A DNA stretch of 64,000 nt from Bacteroidetes bacterium GWF2_35_48. Lineage in GTDB: Bacteria > Bacteroidota > Bacteroidia > Bacteroidales > GWF2-35-48. The position numbers and the translations under genes were made by a program. Positions 17,450-26,934 of the stretch are shown here, piece by piece. Within the stretch, counting starts at the first letter, position 1. Each line of letters starts with the position of its first letter. The stretch spans positions 1 to 64,000 of the forward strand of contig MEOG01000089.1 of the NCBI GenBank assembly GCA_001769125.1. Reading direction: 5' to 3'. Under the pieces are notes generated by a model. That model saw only the letters and a list, made by a program, of their open reading frames with translations. It made no database searches and had not been told where the DNA came from.

Positions 17450-17926
17450 ATGAAAAAAATATTCAATCCCTATAAAAATATTAAAGATTACTTCTGCTTT
17501 GGTTGCTCTCCCGACAATCAAAACGGTTTGCAAATGGACTTTTACGAAGATGGAGATTTTATAATCTGTAACTGGAAGCCCAAACATCACTTGCAGGGCT
17601 ATGTAAATGTTCTTCATGGCGGAATACAGGCAACACTTCTTGATGAAATTGCAAGTTGGGTAGTTAATATTAAACTTAAAACTGCTGGTGTAACCTATAA
17701 CATGGACATCAATCTGAAAAAACCGCTTTATTTAAACAAAGCACCTTATCATATCCGCGCTGCACTGATTGAGCAGAAAAGAAAAGTTGCAATCATTCAT
17801 GCTGAATTATTCGATGCAGATAAAACCCTGTGTACAGAAGGTAAAATCCAATATTATGTTTTTCCGGAAGCGTATGCAAAAGATACACTATTGTATCCAG
17901 GGCTTGAGACTTTTTTCGAGAAATAA
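17450..17926 (+). CDS. Hotdog-fold acyl-CoA thioesterase (PaaI/4HBT family)
   Basis: A 158-residue cytoplasmic thioesterase-like protein. The 4HBT signature NVLHGGIQATLLDEIASWVVN (about residues 58-78) contains the HGG loop and the catalytic-type acidic residue. The N-terminal CFGCSPDNQNGLQMDF is common in PaaI-like members. The substrate is unknown. It has its own intergenic region upstream, which includes a possible remnant of the element family (17382-17397), and is followed by the hydrogenase-related operon. Confidence 0.85.
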   Translation: MKKIFNPYKNIKDYFCFGCSPDNQNGLQMDFYEDGDFIICNWKPKHHLQGYVNVLHGGIQATLLDEIASWVVNIKLKTAGVTYNMDINLKKPLYLNKAPYHIRAALIEQKRKVAIIHAELFDADKTLCTEGKIQYYVFPEAYAKDTLLYPGLETFFEK

Positions 17927-18202
17927 CAAAAATAATTTTCAAATAAATTATTTTTGTTATGAATGTTCGTTATTGGTTTATAAAAATTTTACTATTTTTT
18001 TAAATTCATTGATTGCCGTACTATCTTTGCGAAAATTTTAATGAAATGATTTATATTTTAGATTATTTTTATTCCTCCTGTTTTCCGGGTTCTATCCTAA
18101 AAATTAAAATAATACTCAGCGGATAAATTGTTTCTTTACTTTCTGTTTTTTCAATTTCGCTTTGCTAATTTATGTATTATTTTATTTATTAAAAAAATTG
18201 AA

Positions 18203-20215
18203 ATGCCGTTCCCAGAGTTTGATTTCTTGTTAAATAGTTCTTTAGTCATTGCATTAATTTCTATAATTGCACTTTTTTTTGTTCCTGTTAAATTAAAATC
18301 AGGTATTGCAATTGCTGCTGTTTTTATTAATGTTTTATTAACGAGTTTTGTTGCAATTACAGTCCTTACAGGAAATACCATTGATTTATTATTTTGTGCA
18401 GGCAATTTATGGGGCGATATTCCAATAAAAATTGATGGTTTGTCCGCTTGGTTTATTTTAATTATAAATTTTACTTCATTAACAGGAATCATATACGGAA
18501 AAGGCTATTTAAAAGCCTATAACGAAACATCTCCAAAATTAACAAGCCATTTTATTTGGTATATTTTATTTCATCTTTCAATGGTGTGGGTTTGTATGTT
18601 ACAGCATGGATTTGCATTTCTTGTTGCTTGGGAAATCATGTCGTTGTCCTCTATGTTACTTGTTATTTTTGATTATAATAATCCGAAAATAGTAAAGGCG
18701 GGAATGAACTATTTGGTGCAAATGCATATAAGTGTTTTGTTTTTGACTTTGGGTTTTCTCTGGGTTTATACACAAACAGGTTCTTTGAATTTTGAAGCTA
18801 TCGGAACATTTTTTTCTGGTAATTACAACGTATGGCTTTTTTTAATTTTTTTTATTGGTTTTGGTTTGAAAGCCGGTTTTATTCCTTTTCATAGCTGGTT
18901 GCCACACGCACATCCTGCTGCTCCTTCTCATGTGTCGGGAGTTATGTCGGGTGTTATCGTAAAATTAGGGATTTATGGTATTCTGAGAATTATTTCTTTT
19001 CTGAAAGCTGATTTTATAGTAATAGGTGAAATTGTTTTGATTTTATCTTTACTTACCGGCATATATGGCATTTTGCTATCTGCGGTACAGCGCGATTTTA
19101 AAAAAATGTTGGCTTATTGTACGATTGAAAATATAGGAATTGTAGGTATAGGTATAGGATTAGGATTAATGGGTCTGGGAAATAATTCTTCTATATTGTG
19201 TTTTCTTGGTTTTGGGGGTGCTCTTTTGCATGTGTTGAATCATTCTCTTTTTAAATCATTGCTATTTTACTCTGCTGGTTCGGTTTATCAGCAAACCCAT
19301 ACACGTGATATGGAAAAATTAGGAGGATTGATTAAAAGTATGCCTCGAACAGCTGGTTTGTTTTTAATTGGCGCTATTGCTATTGGAGGAATACCTCCTT
19401 TTAATGGTTTTGTTTCTGAGTTTTTAATTTATAGCGGTATTCTCGAAGGAGTTAAATCGGCATCTATAAGTCAAACGAGTTTGTTCGCTCTCACTTTTGC
19501 TGGTTTGAGCGTTATAGGTGGCATATCTATTTTAGCTTTCACTAAAACGTTTGGTACAATATTTCTTGGTGTCGCAAGAGAAAAGCTTCATCATAAACCG
19601 CATGAGGTATCTCTTACAATGTTGATTCCTCAATATACCATTGTTGCTATTATGCTTTGTGTCGCTTTTGTTCCGCAATTTTTTCTTATTCCTGTTAATA
19701 ATATTATTAATTCATTGTTTTTTTCTCCCCTTGCACTTGAGCCGATTTCTTTGGTTAATTATTCAAGTATAATTGTTAATATCAGTATTTATTCGGCTTT
19801 GTTTATTCTAATGGTATTGATGATTTGGATTATCAGAAGCAGGGTTGTTAAAACCCAACCTGTAGCAATCAGGGCTACCTGGGGGTGTGGATACGTTGCT
19901 CCTAACAATCGAATGCAATACACCGGAAAATCATTTTCAAAACCCTTTAGTAAAATTTTTAATTTTTTATTGATTGAAAAAAAACAATATTCCGAATTAA
20001 AAAACAAAGAAATTTTTCCAAAAAAAAGAAGCTATGTATCCGTTTATCATGATTTCTTTGAATACCGCTTGATTAAAAAAATCACGAATCGTATTTTATA
20101 TACAGCCAATTATTTTTTGTTTTTTCAGAATGGAAGAACGCAATCGTATGTTATGTACGGAATACTATTTATAATAGTATTAATGGTATTAACTTTTTTA
20201 AATATCATTAAATGA
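18203..20215 (+). CDS. Antiporter-like membrane subunit of a hydrogenase-4-related complex (HyfB/HycC type), first copy
   Basis: About 670 residues with some 14-16 membrane helices, homologous to HyfB/HycC and NuoL/M/N. The key ion-path features are present: the glutamate in FLVAWEIMSLSSM and the histidine/lysine segment FHSWLPHAHPAAPSHVSG ... VIVKLGIYGI. The C-terminal TWGCGYVAPNNRMQYTGKSF block is typical of the HyfB branch. The ATG at 18203 was preferred over a TTG 75 bases earlier because the N-terminal helix begins there. A TATCTTTG (-7-like) lies at 18022-18029, implying a leader of about 170 bases. The next gene overlaps by 4 bases. Confidence 0.9.
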   Translation: MPFPEFDFLLNSSLVIALISIIALFFVPVKLKSGIAIAAVFINVLLTSFVAITVLTGNTIDLLFCAGNLWGDIPIKIDGLSAWFILIINFTSLTGIIYGKGYLKAYNETSPKLTSHFIWYILFHLSMVWVCMLQHGFAFLVAWEIMSLSSMLLVIFDYNNPKIVKAGMNYLVQMHISVLFLTLGFLWVYTQTGSLNFEAIGTFFSGNYNVWLFLIFFIGFGLKAGFIPFHSWLPHAHPAAPSHVSGVMSGVIVKLGIYGILRIISFLKADFIVIGEIVLILSLLTGIYGILLSAVQRDFKKMLAYCTIENIGIVGIGIGLGLMGLGNNSSILCFLGFGGALLHVLNHSLFKSLLFYSAGSVYQQTHTRDMEKLGGLIKSMPRTAGLFLIGAIAIGGIPPFNGFVSEFLIYSGILEGVKSASISQTSLFALTFAGLSVIGGISILAFTKTFGTIFLGVAREKLHHKPHEVSLTMLIPQYTIVAIMLCVAFVPQFFLIPVNNIINSLFFSPLALEPISLVNYSSIIVNISIYSALFILMVLMIWIIRSRVVKTQPVAIRATWGCGYVAPNNRMQYTGKSFSKPFSKIFNFLLIEKKQYSELKNKEIFPKKRSYVSVYHDFFEYRLIKKITNRILYTANYFLFFQNGRTQSYVMYGILFIIVLMVLTFLNIIK

Positions 20216-22239
20216 TATTAATAACGTCATTCATATTAATTCCATTTTTAGCCATTTTTATAATTCCATTTATTACTTTTAAATGGAAAGGATTTTTGTT
20301 GTTTGCTGCAATTCTGGTTGAAGCTGCTATCTCAAGTTATTTTGCGGTTAACACGTTAATGGGAGAAACGTATAATTTTGCTTTTCAGGGTAGCTTAATT
20401 ACAGGAGTTATCAATTTACAGATAGATGCGCTATCCGGATGGTTTATTATGATTTTCAATCTTATTTTTCTTACGGGGAGCTTTTATGGTTTGTTCTATA
20501 TGAAAGCATACAAAAATCAGAGCCACAATATAAGTATGCATTATATTGTAATGATTTTAACACATGCTTCGTTGTTAAGTATCTGTGTAATTCAAAATAG
20601 CATTGCTTTTTTAATTGCATGGGAAATTATGGCGGTATCTGCTTTTTTTGCTGTAATTTTTGAACATGAAAAAACAGGAACAAATAAAGCGGGTTTAAAT
20701 TATTTGATACAAGCGCATGTTTCAATAGTTTTTCTAATGCTTGGATTTATTTATGTGGCTTACAAAACCGGAAGTTACGATTTCAGTGCCATATCCATCT
20801 ATTCTGAGCAACATGCAGGAGCTGCTGTTTATGCTTTATTTATATTTTTTTTTATTGGGTTTGCCATAAAAGCAGGATTTGTTCCTTTTCATACCTGGCT
20901 TCCTTATGCACATCCCGCTGCGCCTGCACACATATCCGGTATTATGTCAGGTGTGTTAATAAAAGCAGGAATTTTCGGTATTCTTAGAATGTTGCTACTG
21001 ATAAAAACAAATTACACAACACTGGGATATATTATTCTGACTTTTTCCGTTATTTCCGGTCTTTATGGTGTAATGCTTGCAATAGTACAACATAATTTGA
21101 AAAAGTTGCTGGCATATCATAGTATAGAAAACATAGGGATTATTGGTATTGGCATCGGATTAGGTTGTGTGGGTCTTGGCTCCGGAAATTTAATACTTGC
21201 ATCCTTGGGATTTGCAGGCGCTTTATTGCACGTATTAAATCATGCCCTTTTTAAATCACTTTTATTTTATACCGCGGGAATTGTTTATCAGGCAACCCAT
21301 ACGTTAAATATTGAACAAATGGGCGGTCTTATAAAAAAAATGCCTCAAACGGCACTGCTTTTTTTATTAGCTGCAATAGCTATATGTGGTATCCCTCCTT
21401 TTAATGGCTTTGTATCGGAATTTATTATTTATAGCGGTTTATTTCATTGGTTGCAAAATCCATCTCTTATGTCAATTATTGCAGCCATAATGGTTGTGTT
21501 TGGTTTGGTATTAATAGGAGGTCTTGCATTGTTGTGTTTTACAAAAGCTTTTGGTGTTGTTTTTCTGGGAAGCCCCCGCCATCCATTGCATCATGAAGTG
21601 AAAGAAGCTCCTTTTTTTCAGTTATTACCTCTATATATTCTTGCATTTTTTATAGTTTCTATAGGTTTGTTTCCTAAAGTTTTTTTAAGTATATTATCAA
21701 GACCATTAAGTTTGTTTACAGGTGTAACGAACCTGTCTTTTTTATCTCCCAATTCAACAAGTATAGACAGCGTACAACATATAAGCTGGATGTCGTGGGG
21801 TTTAATATTATTTATTTTTTTCGTCTATTTAATTCGTTATTTTTTTACAAAAAATCGTAAAGAAATTATTTCCACAACCTGGGGATGCGGTTATATTGCC
21901 CCCACACCTAAACTTCAATATACTGCAAGTTCTTTTGTGAGAAGTTATAGTAAATTATTTGGCGTACTCTTATTTTTTAATAAAAAAGAAAAATTAGTTC
22001 ATGGCGTATTTCCTAAGGAAGCTCATTATGAAACGCGTCCTTACGATAAAATGGAAAAGTGGTTAATTGATAAATTTTTACATCAATTAACAACAGGGTT
22101 CAATAAATTTCATTTTTTAAGTCATGGAAAACTTCAGTTTTACATACTGAATGGTGTTCTTTTTATTTTAGCTGTTTTATTTATTCCTGTTATTATTGAT
22201 AATATTTTAAGTTTCATTGCATTTTTAAAACAACTATAA
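20212..22239 (+). CDS. Antiporter-like membrane subunit of the same complex, second copy
   Basis: A 675-residue paralogue of the preceding subunit. It keeps the same landmarks: AWEIMAVSAFFAV, FHTWLPYAHPAAPAHISG, VLIKAGIFGI and the C-terminal TWGCGYIAPTPKLQYTASSF. It starts in the ATGA overlap with gene one and ends 2 bases before the next gene. In Hyf the corresponding places are filled by HyfB and HyfD. Here both are HyfB-like, which suggests a local duplication. Two such subunits imply two ion channels in addition to the HyfF-like one. Confidence 0.9.
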   Translation: MILITSFILIPFLAIFIIPFITFKWKGFLLFAAILVEAAISSYFAVNTLMGETYNFAFQGSLITGVINLQIDALSGWFIMIFNLIFLTGSFYGLFYMKAYKNQSHNISMHYIVMILTHASLLSICVIQNSIAFLIAWEIMAVSAFFAVIFEHEKTGTNKAGLNYLIQAHVSIVFLMLGFIYVAYKTGSYDFSAISIYSEQHAGAAVYALFIFFFIGFAIKAGFVPFHTWLPYAHPAAPAHISGIMSGVLIKAGIFGILRMLLLIKTNYTTLGYIILTFSVISGLYGVMLAIVQHNLKKLLAYHSIENIGIIGIGIGLGCVGLGSGNLILASLGFAGALLHVLNHALFKSLLFYTAGIVYQATHTLNIEQMGGLIKKMPQTALLFLLAAIAICGIPPFNGFVSEFIIYSGLFHWLQNPSLMSIIAAIMVVFGLVLIGGLALLCFTKAFGVVFLGSPRHPLHHEVKEAPFFQLLPLYILAFFIVSIGLFPKVFLSILSRPLSLFTGVTNLSFLSPNSTSIDSVQHISWMSWGLILFIFFVYLIRYFFTKNRKEIISTTWGCGYIAPTPKLQYTASSFVRSYSKLFGVLLFFNKKEKLVHGVFPKEAHYETRPYDKMEKWLIDKFLHQLTTGFNKFHFLSHGKLQFYILNGVLFILAVLFIPVIIDNILSFIAFLKQL

Positions 22240-22241
22240 TT

Positions 22242-23147
22242 ATGTTGAGTTTACTATTAATATTAATTGCTGCTGCTTTTTTTTCAGGCATTATTGTTCG
22301 AACAAAAAGTATTGCTTCAGGGCGAAAAGGTCCAGGGGTTTTTCAGCCTATAAAAGATGTAATACGCTTGTTTAAAAAAGGTGCTGTATATAGCGAAACA
22401 ACCAGTATTATTTTCAGAATAGCTCCAACTATTTACTTTGCATCTGTTGTTATGGCAATTCTTGTCATCCCTTTTGATGAGTCAAAAGGAATTATAAGTT
22501 TTAAAGGAGATTTTATTTTCTTTGCCTACGTACTAGCTCTGGGTAAATTTTTCAATATTATTGCGGCAATGGATACCGGCAGCAGTTTTGAGGGAATGGG
22601 CGCCAGTCGTGAAGCACTATTTTCTATGTTTGCAGAACCCGCTTTTTTTATTTTGATGGGTTCACTTGCATTACTTACCGGTCATACTTCTTTTCAGGAA
22701 ATTTTCTATTCCTTACACGTTGGCTCTTATATATCTTATGCAATTACAACTCTGGCAACATTTGTATTAATAATGATAACAATGATTGAGAACAGCAGGA
22801 TGCCCATTGACGATCCGAAGACACATCTTGAACTTACGATGGTGCATGAAGTGATGATTTTAGATAACAGTGGTTTTGATCTTGGGCTTATTCTTACAAC
22901 GGGTTATTTGAAGTTTGCTATGTATGGAGCACTTATTGTAAATTTATTTATTGGGATGGTTCCTTATCAATACAGTATTCCTATGTTTTTTATTATTCAA
23001 TTTATTATTGCAGTTGTCGTAGGTTTAATTGAATCTTTTATGGCTCGTTTCAGAATGGGCCACAACGCACAATATATTTTTGCTTTGACCTCTGTAAGCT
23101 TGCTTATTTTTTTCGGGGTGCTTCTCGTTTTAGAAAAATTTGTTTAA
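22242..23147 (+). CDS. HyfC/HycD-like (NuoH-type) membrane subunit
   Basis: A 301-residue membrane protein with about eight helices, related to HyfC, HycD and NuoH. This subunit links the soluble arm to the ion-pumping arm. Diagnostic sequence: ENSRMPIDDPKTHLELTMVHE (residues about 186-206), the cytoplasmic loop that contacts the catalytic subunit, and the N-terminal KGPGVFQPIKDVIRLFKKG. Both are intact, so the connection between the two arms seems preserved even though the catalytic subunits are altered. Confidence 0.92.
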   Translation: MLSLLLILIAAAFFSGIIVRTKSIASGRKGPGVFQPIKDVIRLFKKGAVYSETTSIIFRIAPTIYFASVVMAILVIPFDESKGIISFKGDFIFFAYVLALGKFFNIIAAMDTGSSFEGMGASREALFSMFAEPAFFILMGSLALLTGHTSFQEIFYSLHVGSYISYAITTLATFVLIMITMIENSRMPIDDPKTHLELTMVHEVMILDNSGFDLGLILTTGYLKFAMYGALIVNLFIGMVPYQYSIPMFFIIQFIIAVVVGLIESFMARFRMGHNAQYIFALTSVSLLIFFGVLLVLEKFV

Positions 23148-23162
23148 TTTAATCTTAACACA

Positions 23163-23792
23163 ATGGTAAACGTATTGCTTATAACATTTTTAATGACCCT
23201 TTTCTATATTGCTATTGCGAACAGGATATTAACATTTATAAGGGTTCTTGCAGTGCAAGGTGTTCTTTTATTTTTTGTTGTTTTGTTTCAATTAGAAGAA
23301 ATAAATACATTTAATTTAATATTGATTTTAATGGAAACAATTTTTTTTAAATCAATTGCTGTTCCTTTATTTTTAGCTTATATTATTAAAAGAAACAAAA
23401 TAACACGAGAAGCTGAACCTTATTTGCCTAATTTTGTATCTCTGATTATTACAACCAGTATAGTTGTAGCAACAATACTTCTCACAAATGCTATTAAAGA
23501 TTCTGCACTCGATAAAATATTTTTTATTGTGGCGCTCTCTTCATTATTTACGGGGCTATATTTTATTATAACCCGCAGAAAAATTGTTACTCATATCATG
23601 GGTTATCTCGTTATTGAAAATGGAGTATTTGTACTTTCTCTTGCAGTTGGAACAGAAATGACACACCTTGTAAATGTTGGTATCATGCTCGATATTTTTG
23701 TTAGTGTATTGGTTCTGGGAATTTTTGTAAACAGAATTGGTAATACTTTTGAGGAAATGAGTGTAGATAATTTAACAAATTTAAAAGATTAA
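23163..23792 (+). CDS. HyfE-like membrane subunit
   Basis: A 209-residue membrane protein with about six or seven helices, occupying the position and size of HyfE (a NuoK-containing subunit). The conserved segment is GYLVIENGVFVLSLAVG, with a glutamate in the membrane as in NuoK. It lies 15 bases after the HyfC-like gene and 5 bases before the HyfF-like gene. The family match rests mainly on this motif and on gene order. Confidence 0.85.
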   Translation: MVNVLLITFLMTLFYIAIANRILTFIRVLAVQGVLLFFVVLFQLEEINTFNLILILMETIFFKSIAVPLFLAYIIKRNKITREAEPYLPNFVSLIITTSIVVATILLTNAIKDSALDKIFFIVALSSLFTGLYFIITRRKIVTHIMGYLVIENGVFVLSLAVGTEMTHLVNVGIMLDIFVSVLVLGIFVNRIGNTFEEMSVDNLTNLKD

Positions 23793-23797
23793 AAAAG

Positions 23798-25228
23798 ATG
23801 TTTACGTATTACATTATTTTTGCGATTTTACTTGCAATAGGTTCTTTTTTTAATAGGAATATTCTCCTGCGAAAAATTATGCTTGTTGCTTTTTTGCTTT
23901 TGCAAACAGGTATAGCCGTTTACGGATTTTTAAACTTGCATAAAACAGAAATGGAATTTTTTACCTATGATTCCCTTGGTATTATTTTTCTTTGCGTATT
24001 AACTATTTTGAGCTATACTACGATTTATCATAGTTATATTTATTTGCAACACAGAAAAGATAATACTAGAAATCAAAGTTTGTATTTTTTCGCCTTGATA
24101 CTTCTTATTATTTCTATGACTTGTGTTTATCTTGCAAATCATTTAGGAGTACTATGGGTTTTTATTGAAGCAACTACTTTAAGTGTGGCGGTATTGATTT
24201 ATCACGAGCGTACGCAGCTTTCGTTAGAAGCTACATGGAAATATGTTTTTATTTGTTCTATCGGTATTACTTTTGCTTTTGTAGGGATTATTTTTTTAAG
24301 CAAAGGACTACAGGGCTCTGGTTCTTCAAGTCTTATTCTGGCAGATATTCCTGCTCATTTGAAAAATGCAAATGTTTTTTGGCTTAAACTTGCTTTTATT
24401 TTTATGCTTGTTGGTTTTAGTACAAAAATGGGGCTTTTCCCAATGCATACAATTGCTGTAGATGCGCATACTGTTGCTCCTCCTCCTATCAGTGCCTTTA
24501 TTTCCACAACACTCATGAATGTTGGATTTATTTCTATTTTTCGTACCTATTCTCTTATGGCGGGCACAAGTATTCAACCGTGGATGAATTCTATCCTGCT
24601 TTGGTGTGGTTTGTTATCAATTTTTGTTTCAGTGGTATATATTCTTAAAGTTAATCATTTGAAGAGAATGTTTGCCTACTCAAGTCTTGAGCACATGGGA
24701 CTCGCTGCAATTGGTATAGCTACTGGAGGAATCGGTTATTTTGCGGCTATTTTTCACATGGTGCTCCACTCATTTGTGAAAGCAAGTGTTTTTTATCAGA
24801 TTGACCAGATTCATCGGGTTTTTCACACCTATATATTAAGTAAAACAGGAAATTATTTTAGCAAAAATATAACAGGCGCTATTGTAATGCTGATTTTATT
24901 AATTAGTATAACCGCAATGCCACCGTCGGGTCTTTTTGTTTCTGAATTTTTAATTTTCCGGTCTATGTTTGAAGCGCATCAGATAATGGCTTTATTGTTT
25001 ATTTTGGTGTTATTTACTCTTGTTATGTGGGCGCTTGGTAAAAATATTTTAAAAATGTTATTTGTTCCTTCATCTCATCCTATTGAAACCAAAGAACCGT
25101 TGAAAATACGACCCATAGAATCCGTTTCTCAATTTGTATTATTAGCCGGTGCTATTTATCTGGGATTAAACCCTCCTGCTCAATTAGTAAATTTAATTAA
25201 TGAAAGTATAATGCTTTTACCCAAATAA
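23798..25228 (+). CDS. HyfF-like antiporter-type membrane subunit
   Basis: A 476-residue membrane subunit of the NuoL/M/N superfamily, closest in layout to HyfF. Landmarks are FIEATTLSVAVLIYHE (helix-5 glutamate), STKMGLFPMHTIAVDAHTVA with the PPPISAFIS turn, and HLKRMFAYSSLEHMGLAAIG. It is the third antiporter-like subunit of the operon. A gap of one base separates it from the NuoCD-like gene, so translation is coupled. Confidence 0.9.
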   Translation: MFTYYIIFAILLAIGSFFNRNILLRKIMLVAFLLLQTGIAVYGFLNLHKTEMEFFTYDSLGIIFLCVLTILSYTTIYHSYIYLQHRKDNTRNQSLYFFALILLIISMTCVYLANHLGVLWVFIEATTLSVAVLIYHERTQLSLEATWKYVFICSIGITFAFVGIIFLSKGLQGSGSSSLILADIPAHLKNANVFWLKLAFIFMLVGFSTKMGLFPMHTIAVDAHTVAPPPISAFISTTLMNVGFISIFRTYSLMAGTSIQPWMNSILLWCGLLSIFVSVVYILKVNHLKRMFAYSSLEHMGLAAIGIATGGIGYFAAIFHMVLHSFVKASVFYQIDQIHRVFHTYILSKTGNYFSKNITGAIVMLILLISITAMPPSGLFVSEFLIFRSMFEAHQIMALLFILVLFTLVMWALGKNILKMLFVPSSHPIETKEPLKIRPIESVSQFVLLAGAIYLGLNPPAQLVNLINESIMLLPK

Positions 25229-25229
25229 T

Positions 25230-26729
25230 ATGAATTATATAACTTTATTTAATCAGCAAACAGTCCCTGTTGCTTCCATTCCTGAAATAAACTATTTTGA
25301 GTTTTTGGAATTGAATACCGGATTCATACGTGGTCATAAAGAAAGGCATTGCGTTAATTATTTTGGTTGCATTGAAAATGAAAAGGTAAAACTATATTGC
25401 TGTATAGCCGACGACCTTACACATGAAATTTTTGTTTCATCCAGTATTGTTAAAACTTCTAGTATTTATGCCTCTTTTACTTCACGTTGTCTTTGTTTTG
25501 AAAAATTTGAACGAGAAATACACGAGAATTTTGGAATTAAATACAATGATCATCCGTGGTTAAAACCTGTTCGCTATGCACACAACCGTTCCGATAAAAA
25601 TAAAACCATTGCCAATTATCCTTTTTATTCCATTGATAGCGAAGAATTGCATGAAGTGGGTGTTGGCCCTATTCATGCCGGAATTATTGAACCAGGGCAC
25701 TTTAGGTTTTTGTGTAATGGCGAACAAATTTTACACCTCGAAATACAATTAGGATTCCAACACAGGGGGATTGAATCTTTATTTTTAGAAAAGAAAAAAA
25801 TAAATCAACGGGCAACTTTAGCAGAAAATATTGCAGGCGATACAGTAATCGGGCACACAAGTGCTTTCTCTTATTTATGGGAAAGTTTATGTGGTTTCAA
25901 CACAACGAATGACATAGCCTTTGCCAGAACTTTGGCGCTTGAAATTGAACGTATCGCTATACATACAGGTGATTTAAGTGCTGTTTGTACAGACATCGCC
26001 TATCAGTTGGGAAGCTCTGTTTTTGGTCGTCTGCGAACTCCTGTTATCAATTTTTTTCAGGAATGGTGTGGAAACCGCTTGTCAAAAAGTCTCGTGCGCC
26101 CGGGTTGTAATTTGTTCCCCTTTACTCCTACTCTTGCGATACGTTTAACAGATATTTTAAATGCTTTTGAACCTGATTTTACGGAAATGGTTACAGAGTT
26201 ATTTAAATTGCCAAGCGCATTATCTCGCTTTGAACGTACCGGAGTTGTTTCGCAAGAAGATGTATTATCTTTAGGCACAGTAGGACCTTCTGCGCGCATG
26301 AACGCATTGAACCGCGACATAAGATTATCACATCCTTTTGGTTTATGGAAAAATATAAAACATGACCCGATAATTAAACATCATGGCGATGTATACTCAC
26401 GTGTACAGATTCGAAAAGAAGAAGTTATTCAGTCTATTCAATACATACGCACATTGATTGAAAATATTCCTGAATGTACAACCTATGAAAATGTTTTAGA
26501 GAAACCAAAACCCGATTCGTTTGTTATATCACTAATTGAAGGATGGCGTGGTGAAATTTGTCATTGCGCAATAACCGATTCTTTAGGAGAACTAAAAATG
26601 TATAAAATCAAAGATCCTTCATTTCATAATTGGCTGGCATTGGCTTTAGCTGTTAGAAATAATGAGATTTCAGATTTTCCAATATGTAATAAAAGTTTCA
26701 ATTTATCTTATTGTGGCCATGATTTGTAG
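25230..26729 (+). CDS. HyfG/HycE-like (NuoC-NuoD fusion) subunit lacking NiFe-site cysteines
   Basis: A 499-residue soluble subunit made of a NuoC-like domain (about 1-120; HENFGIKYNDHPWLKPVRY) and a NuoD/hydrogenase-large-subunit domain. HRGIESL (179-185) is kept. Where active group 4 hydrogenases have a CxxC in the ERVCGIC region, this protein reads AENIAGDTVIGHT (199-210), with no cysteine. At the C-terminus the second CxxC is missing too: the protein ends NLSYCGHDL with one cysteine. It therefore cannot hold a normal NiFe centre. This places it with the energy-converting hydrogenase-related (Ehr) proteins. What it reacts with, if anything, is unknown. Confidence 0.9.
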   Translation: MNYITLFNQQTVPVASIPEINYFEFLELNTGFIRGHKERHCVNYFGCIENEKVKLYCCIADDLTHEIFVSSSIVKTSSIYASFTSRCLCFEKFEREIHENFGIKYNDHPWLKPVRYAHNRSDKNKTIANYPFYSIDSEELHEVGVGPIHAGIIEPGHFRFLCNGEQILHLEIQLGFQHRGIESLFLEKKKINQRATLAENIAGDTVIGHTSAFSYLWESLCGFNTTNDIAFARTLALEIERIAIHTGDLSAVCTDIAYQLGSSVFGRLRTPVINFFQEWCGNRLSKSLVRPGCNLFPFTPTLAIRLTDILNAFEPDFTEMVTELFKLPSALSRFERTGVVSQEDVLSLGTVGPSARMNALNRDIRLSHPFGLWKNIKHDPIIKHHGDVYSRVQIRKEEVIQSIQYIRTLIENIPECTTYENVLEKPKPDSFVISLIEGWRGEICHCAITDSLGELKMYKIKDPSFHNWLALALAVRNNEISDFPICNKSFNLSYCGHDL

Positions 26730-26934
26730 GAAGAGTAATAAGGAAAAGGAATTGTAGGAATCGTTCCATACTTCGACTTCGCTCATTTCGACTACGCTCA
26801 ATGCATCGCAGCACAGGTGGAACGATTGTACAATACGAGGCAAAAGGCAAAAGTTAGAAATTAAATTATTAGTAAATTTTCAAATTAGCACATTTTCAAA
26901 TTTTCAAATTGGCACATTAGCACATAAAAAATAT
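26730..26934. repeat. Repeat-rich insertion between the last two genes of the operon
   Basis: An inverted repeat, AATCGTTCCA (26759-26768) and TGGAACGATT (26818-26827), extends outward through ATTGTA/TACAAT. Its loop contains the CTTCGACTTCGCTCA-type sequence. It is followed by short direct repeats of TTTTCAAATT and GGCACATTAGCACA (26877-26924). All other gene junctions in this operon are 15 bases or less, so this looks like inserted material. It may form a terminator-like hairpin or a stability element. Confidence 0.7.
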
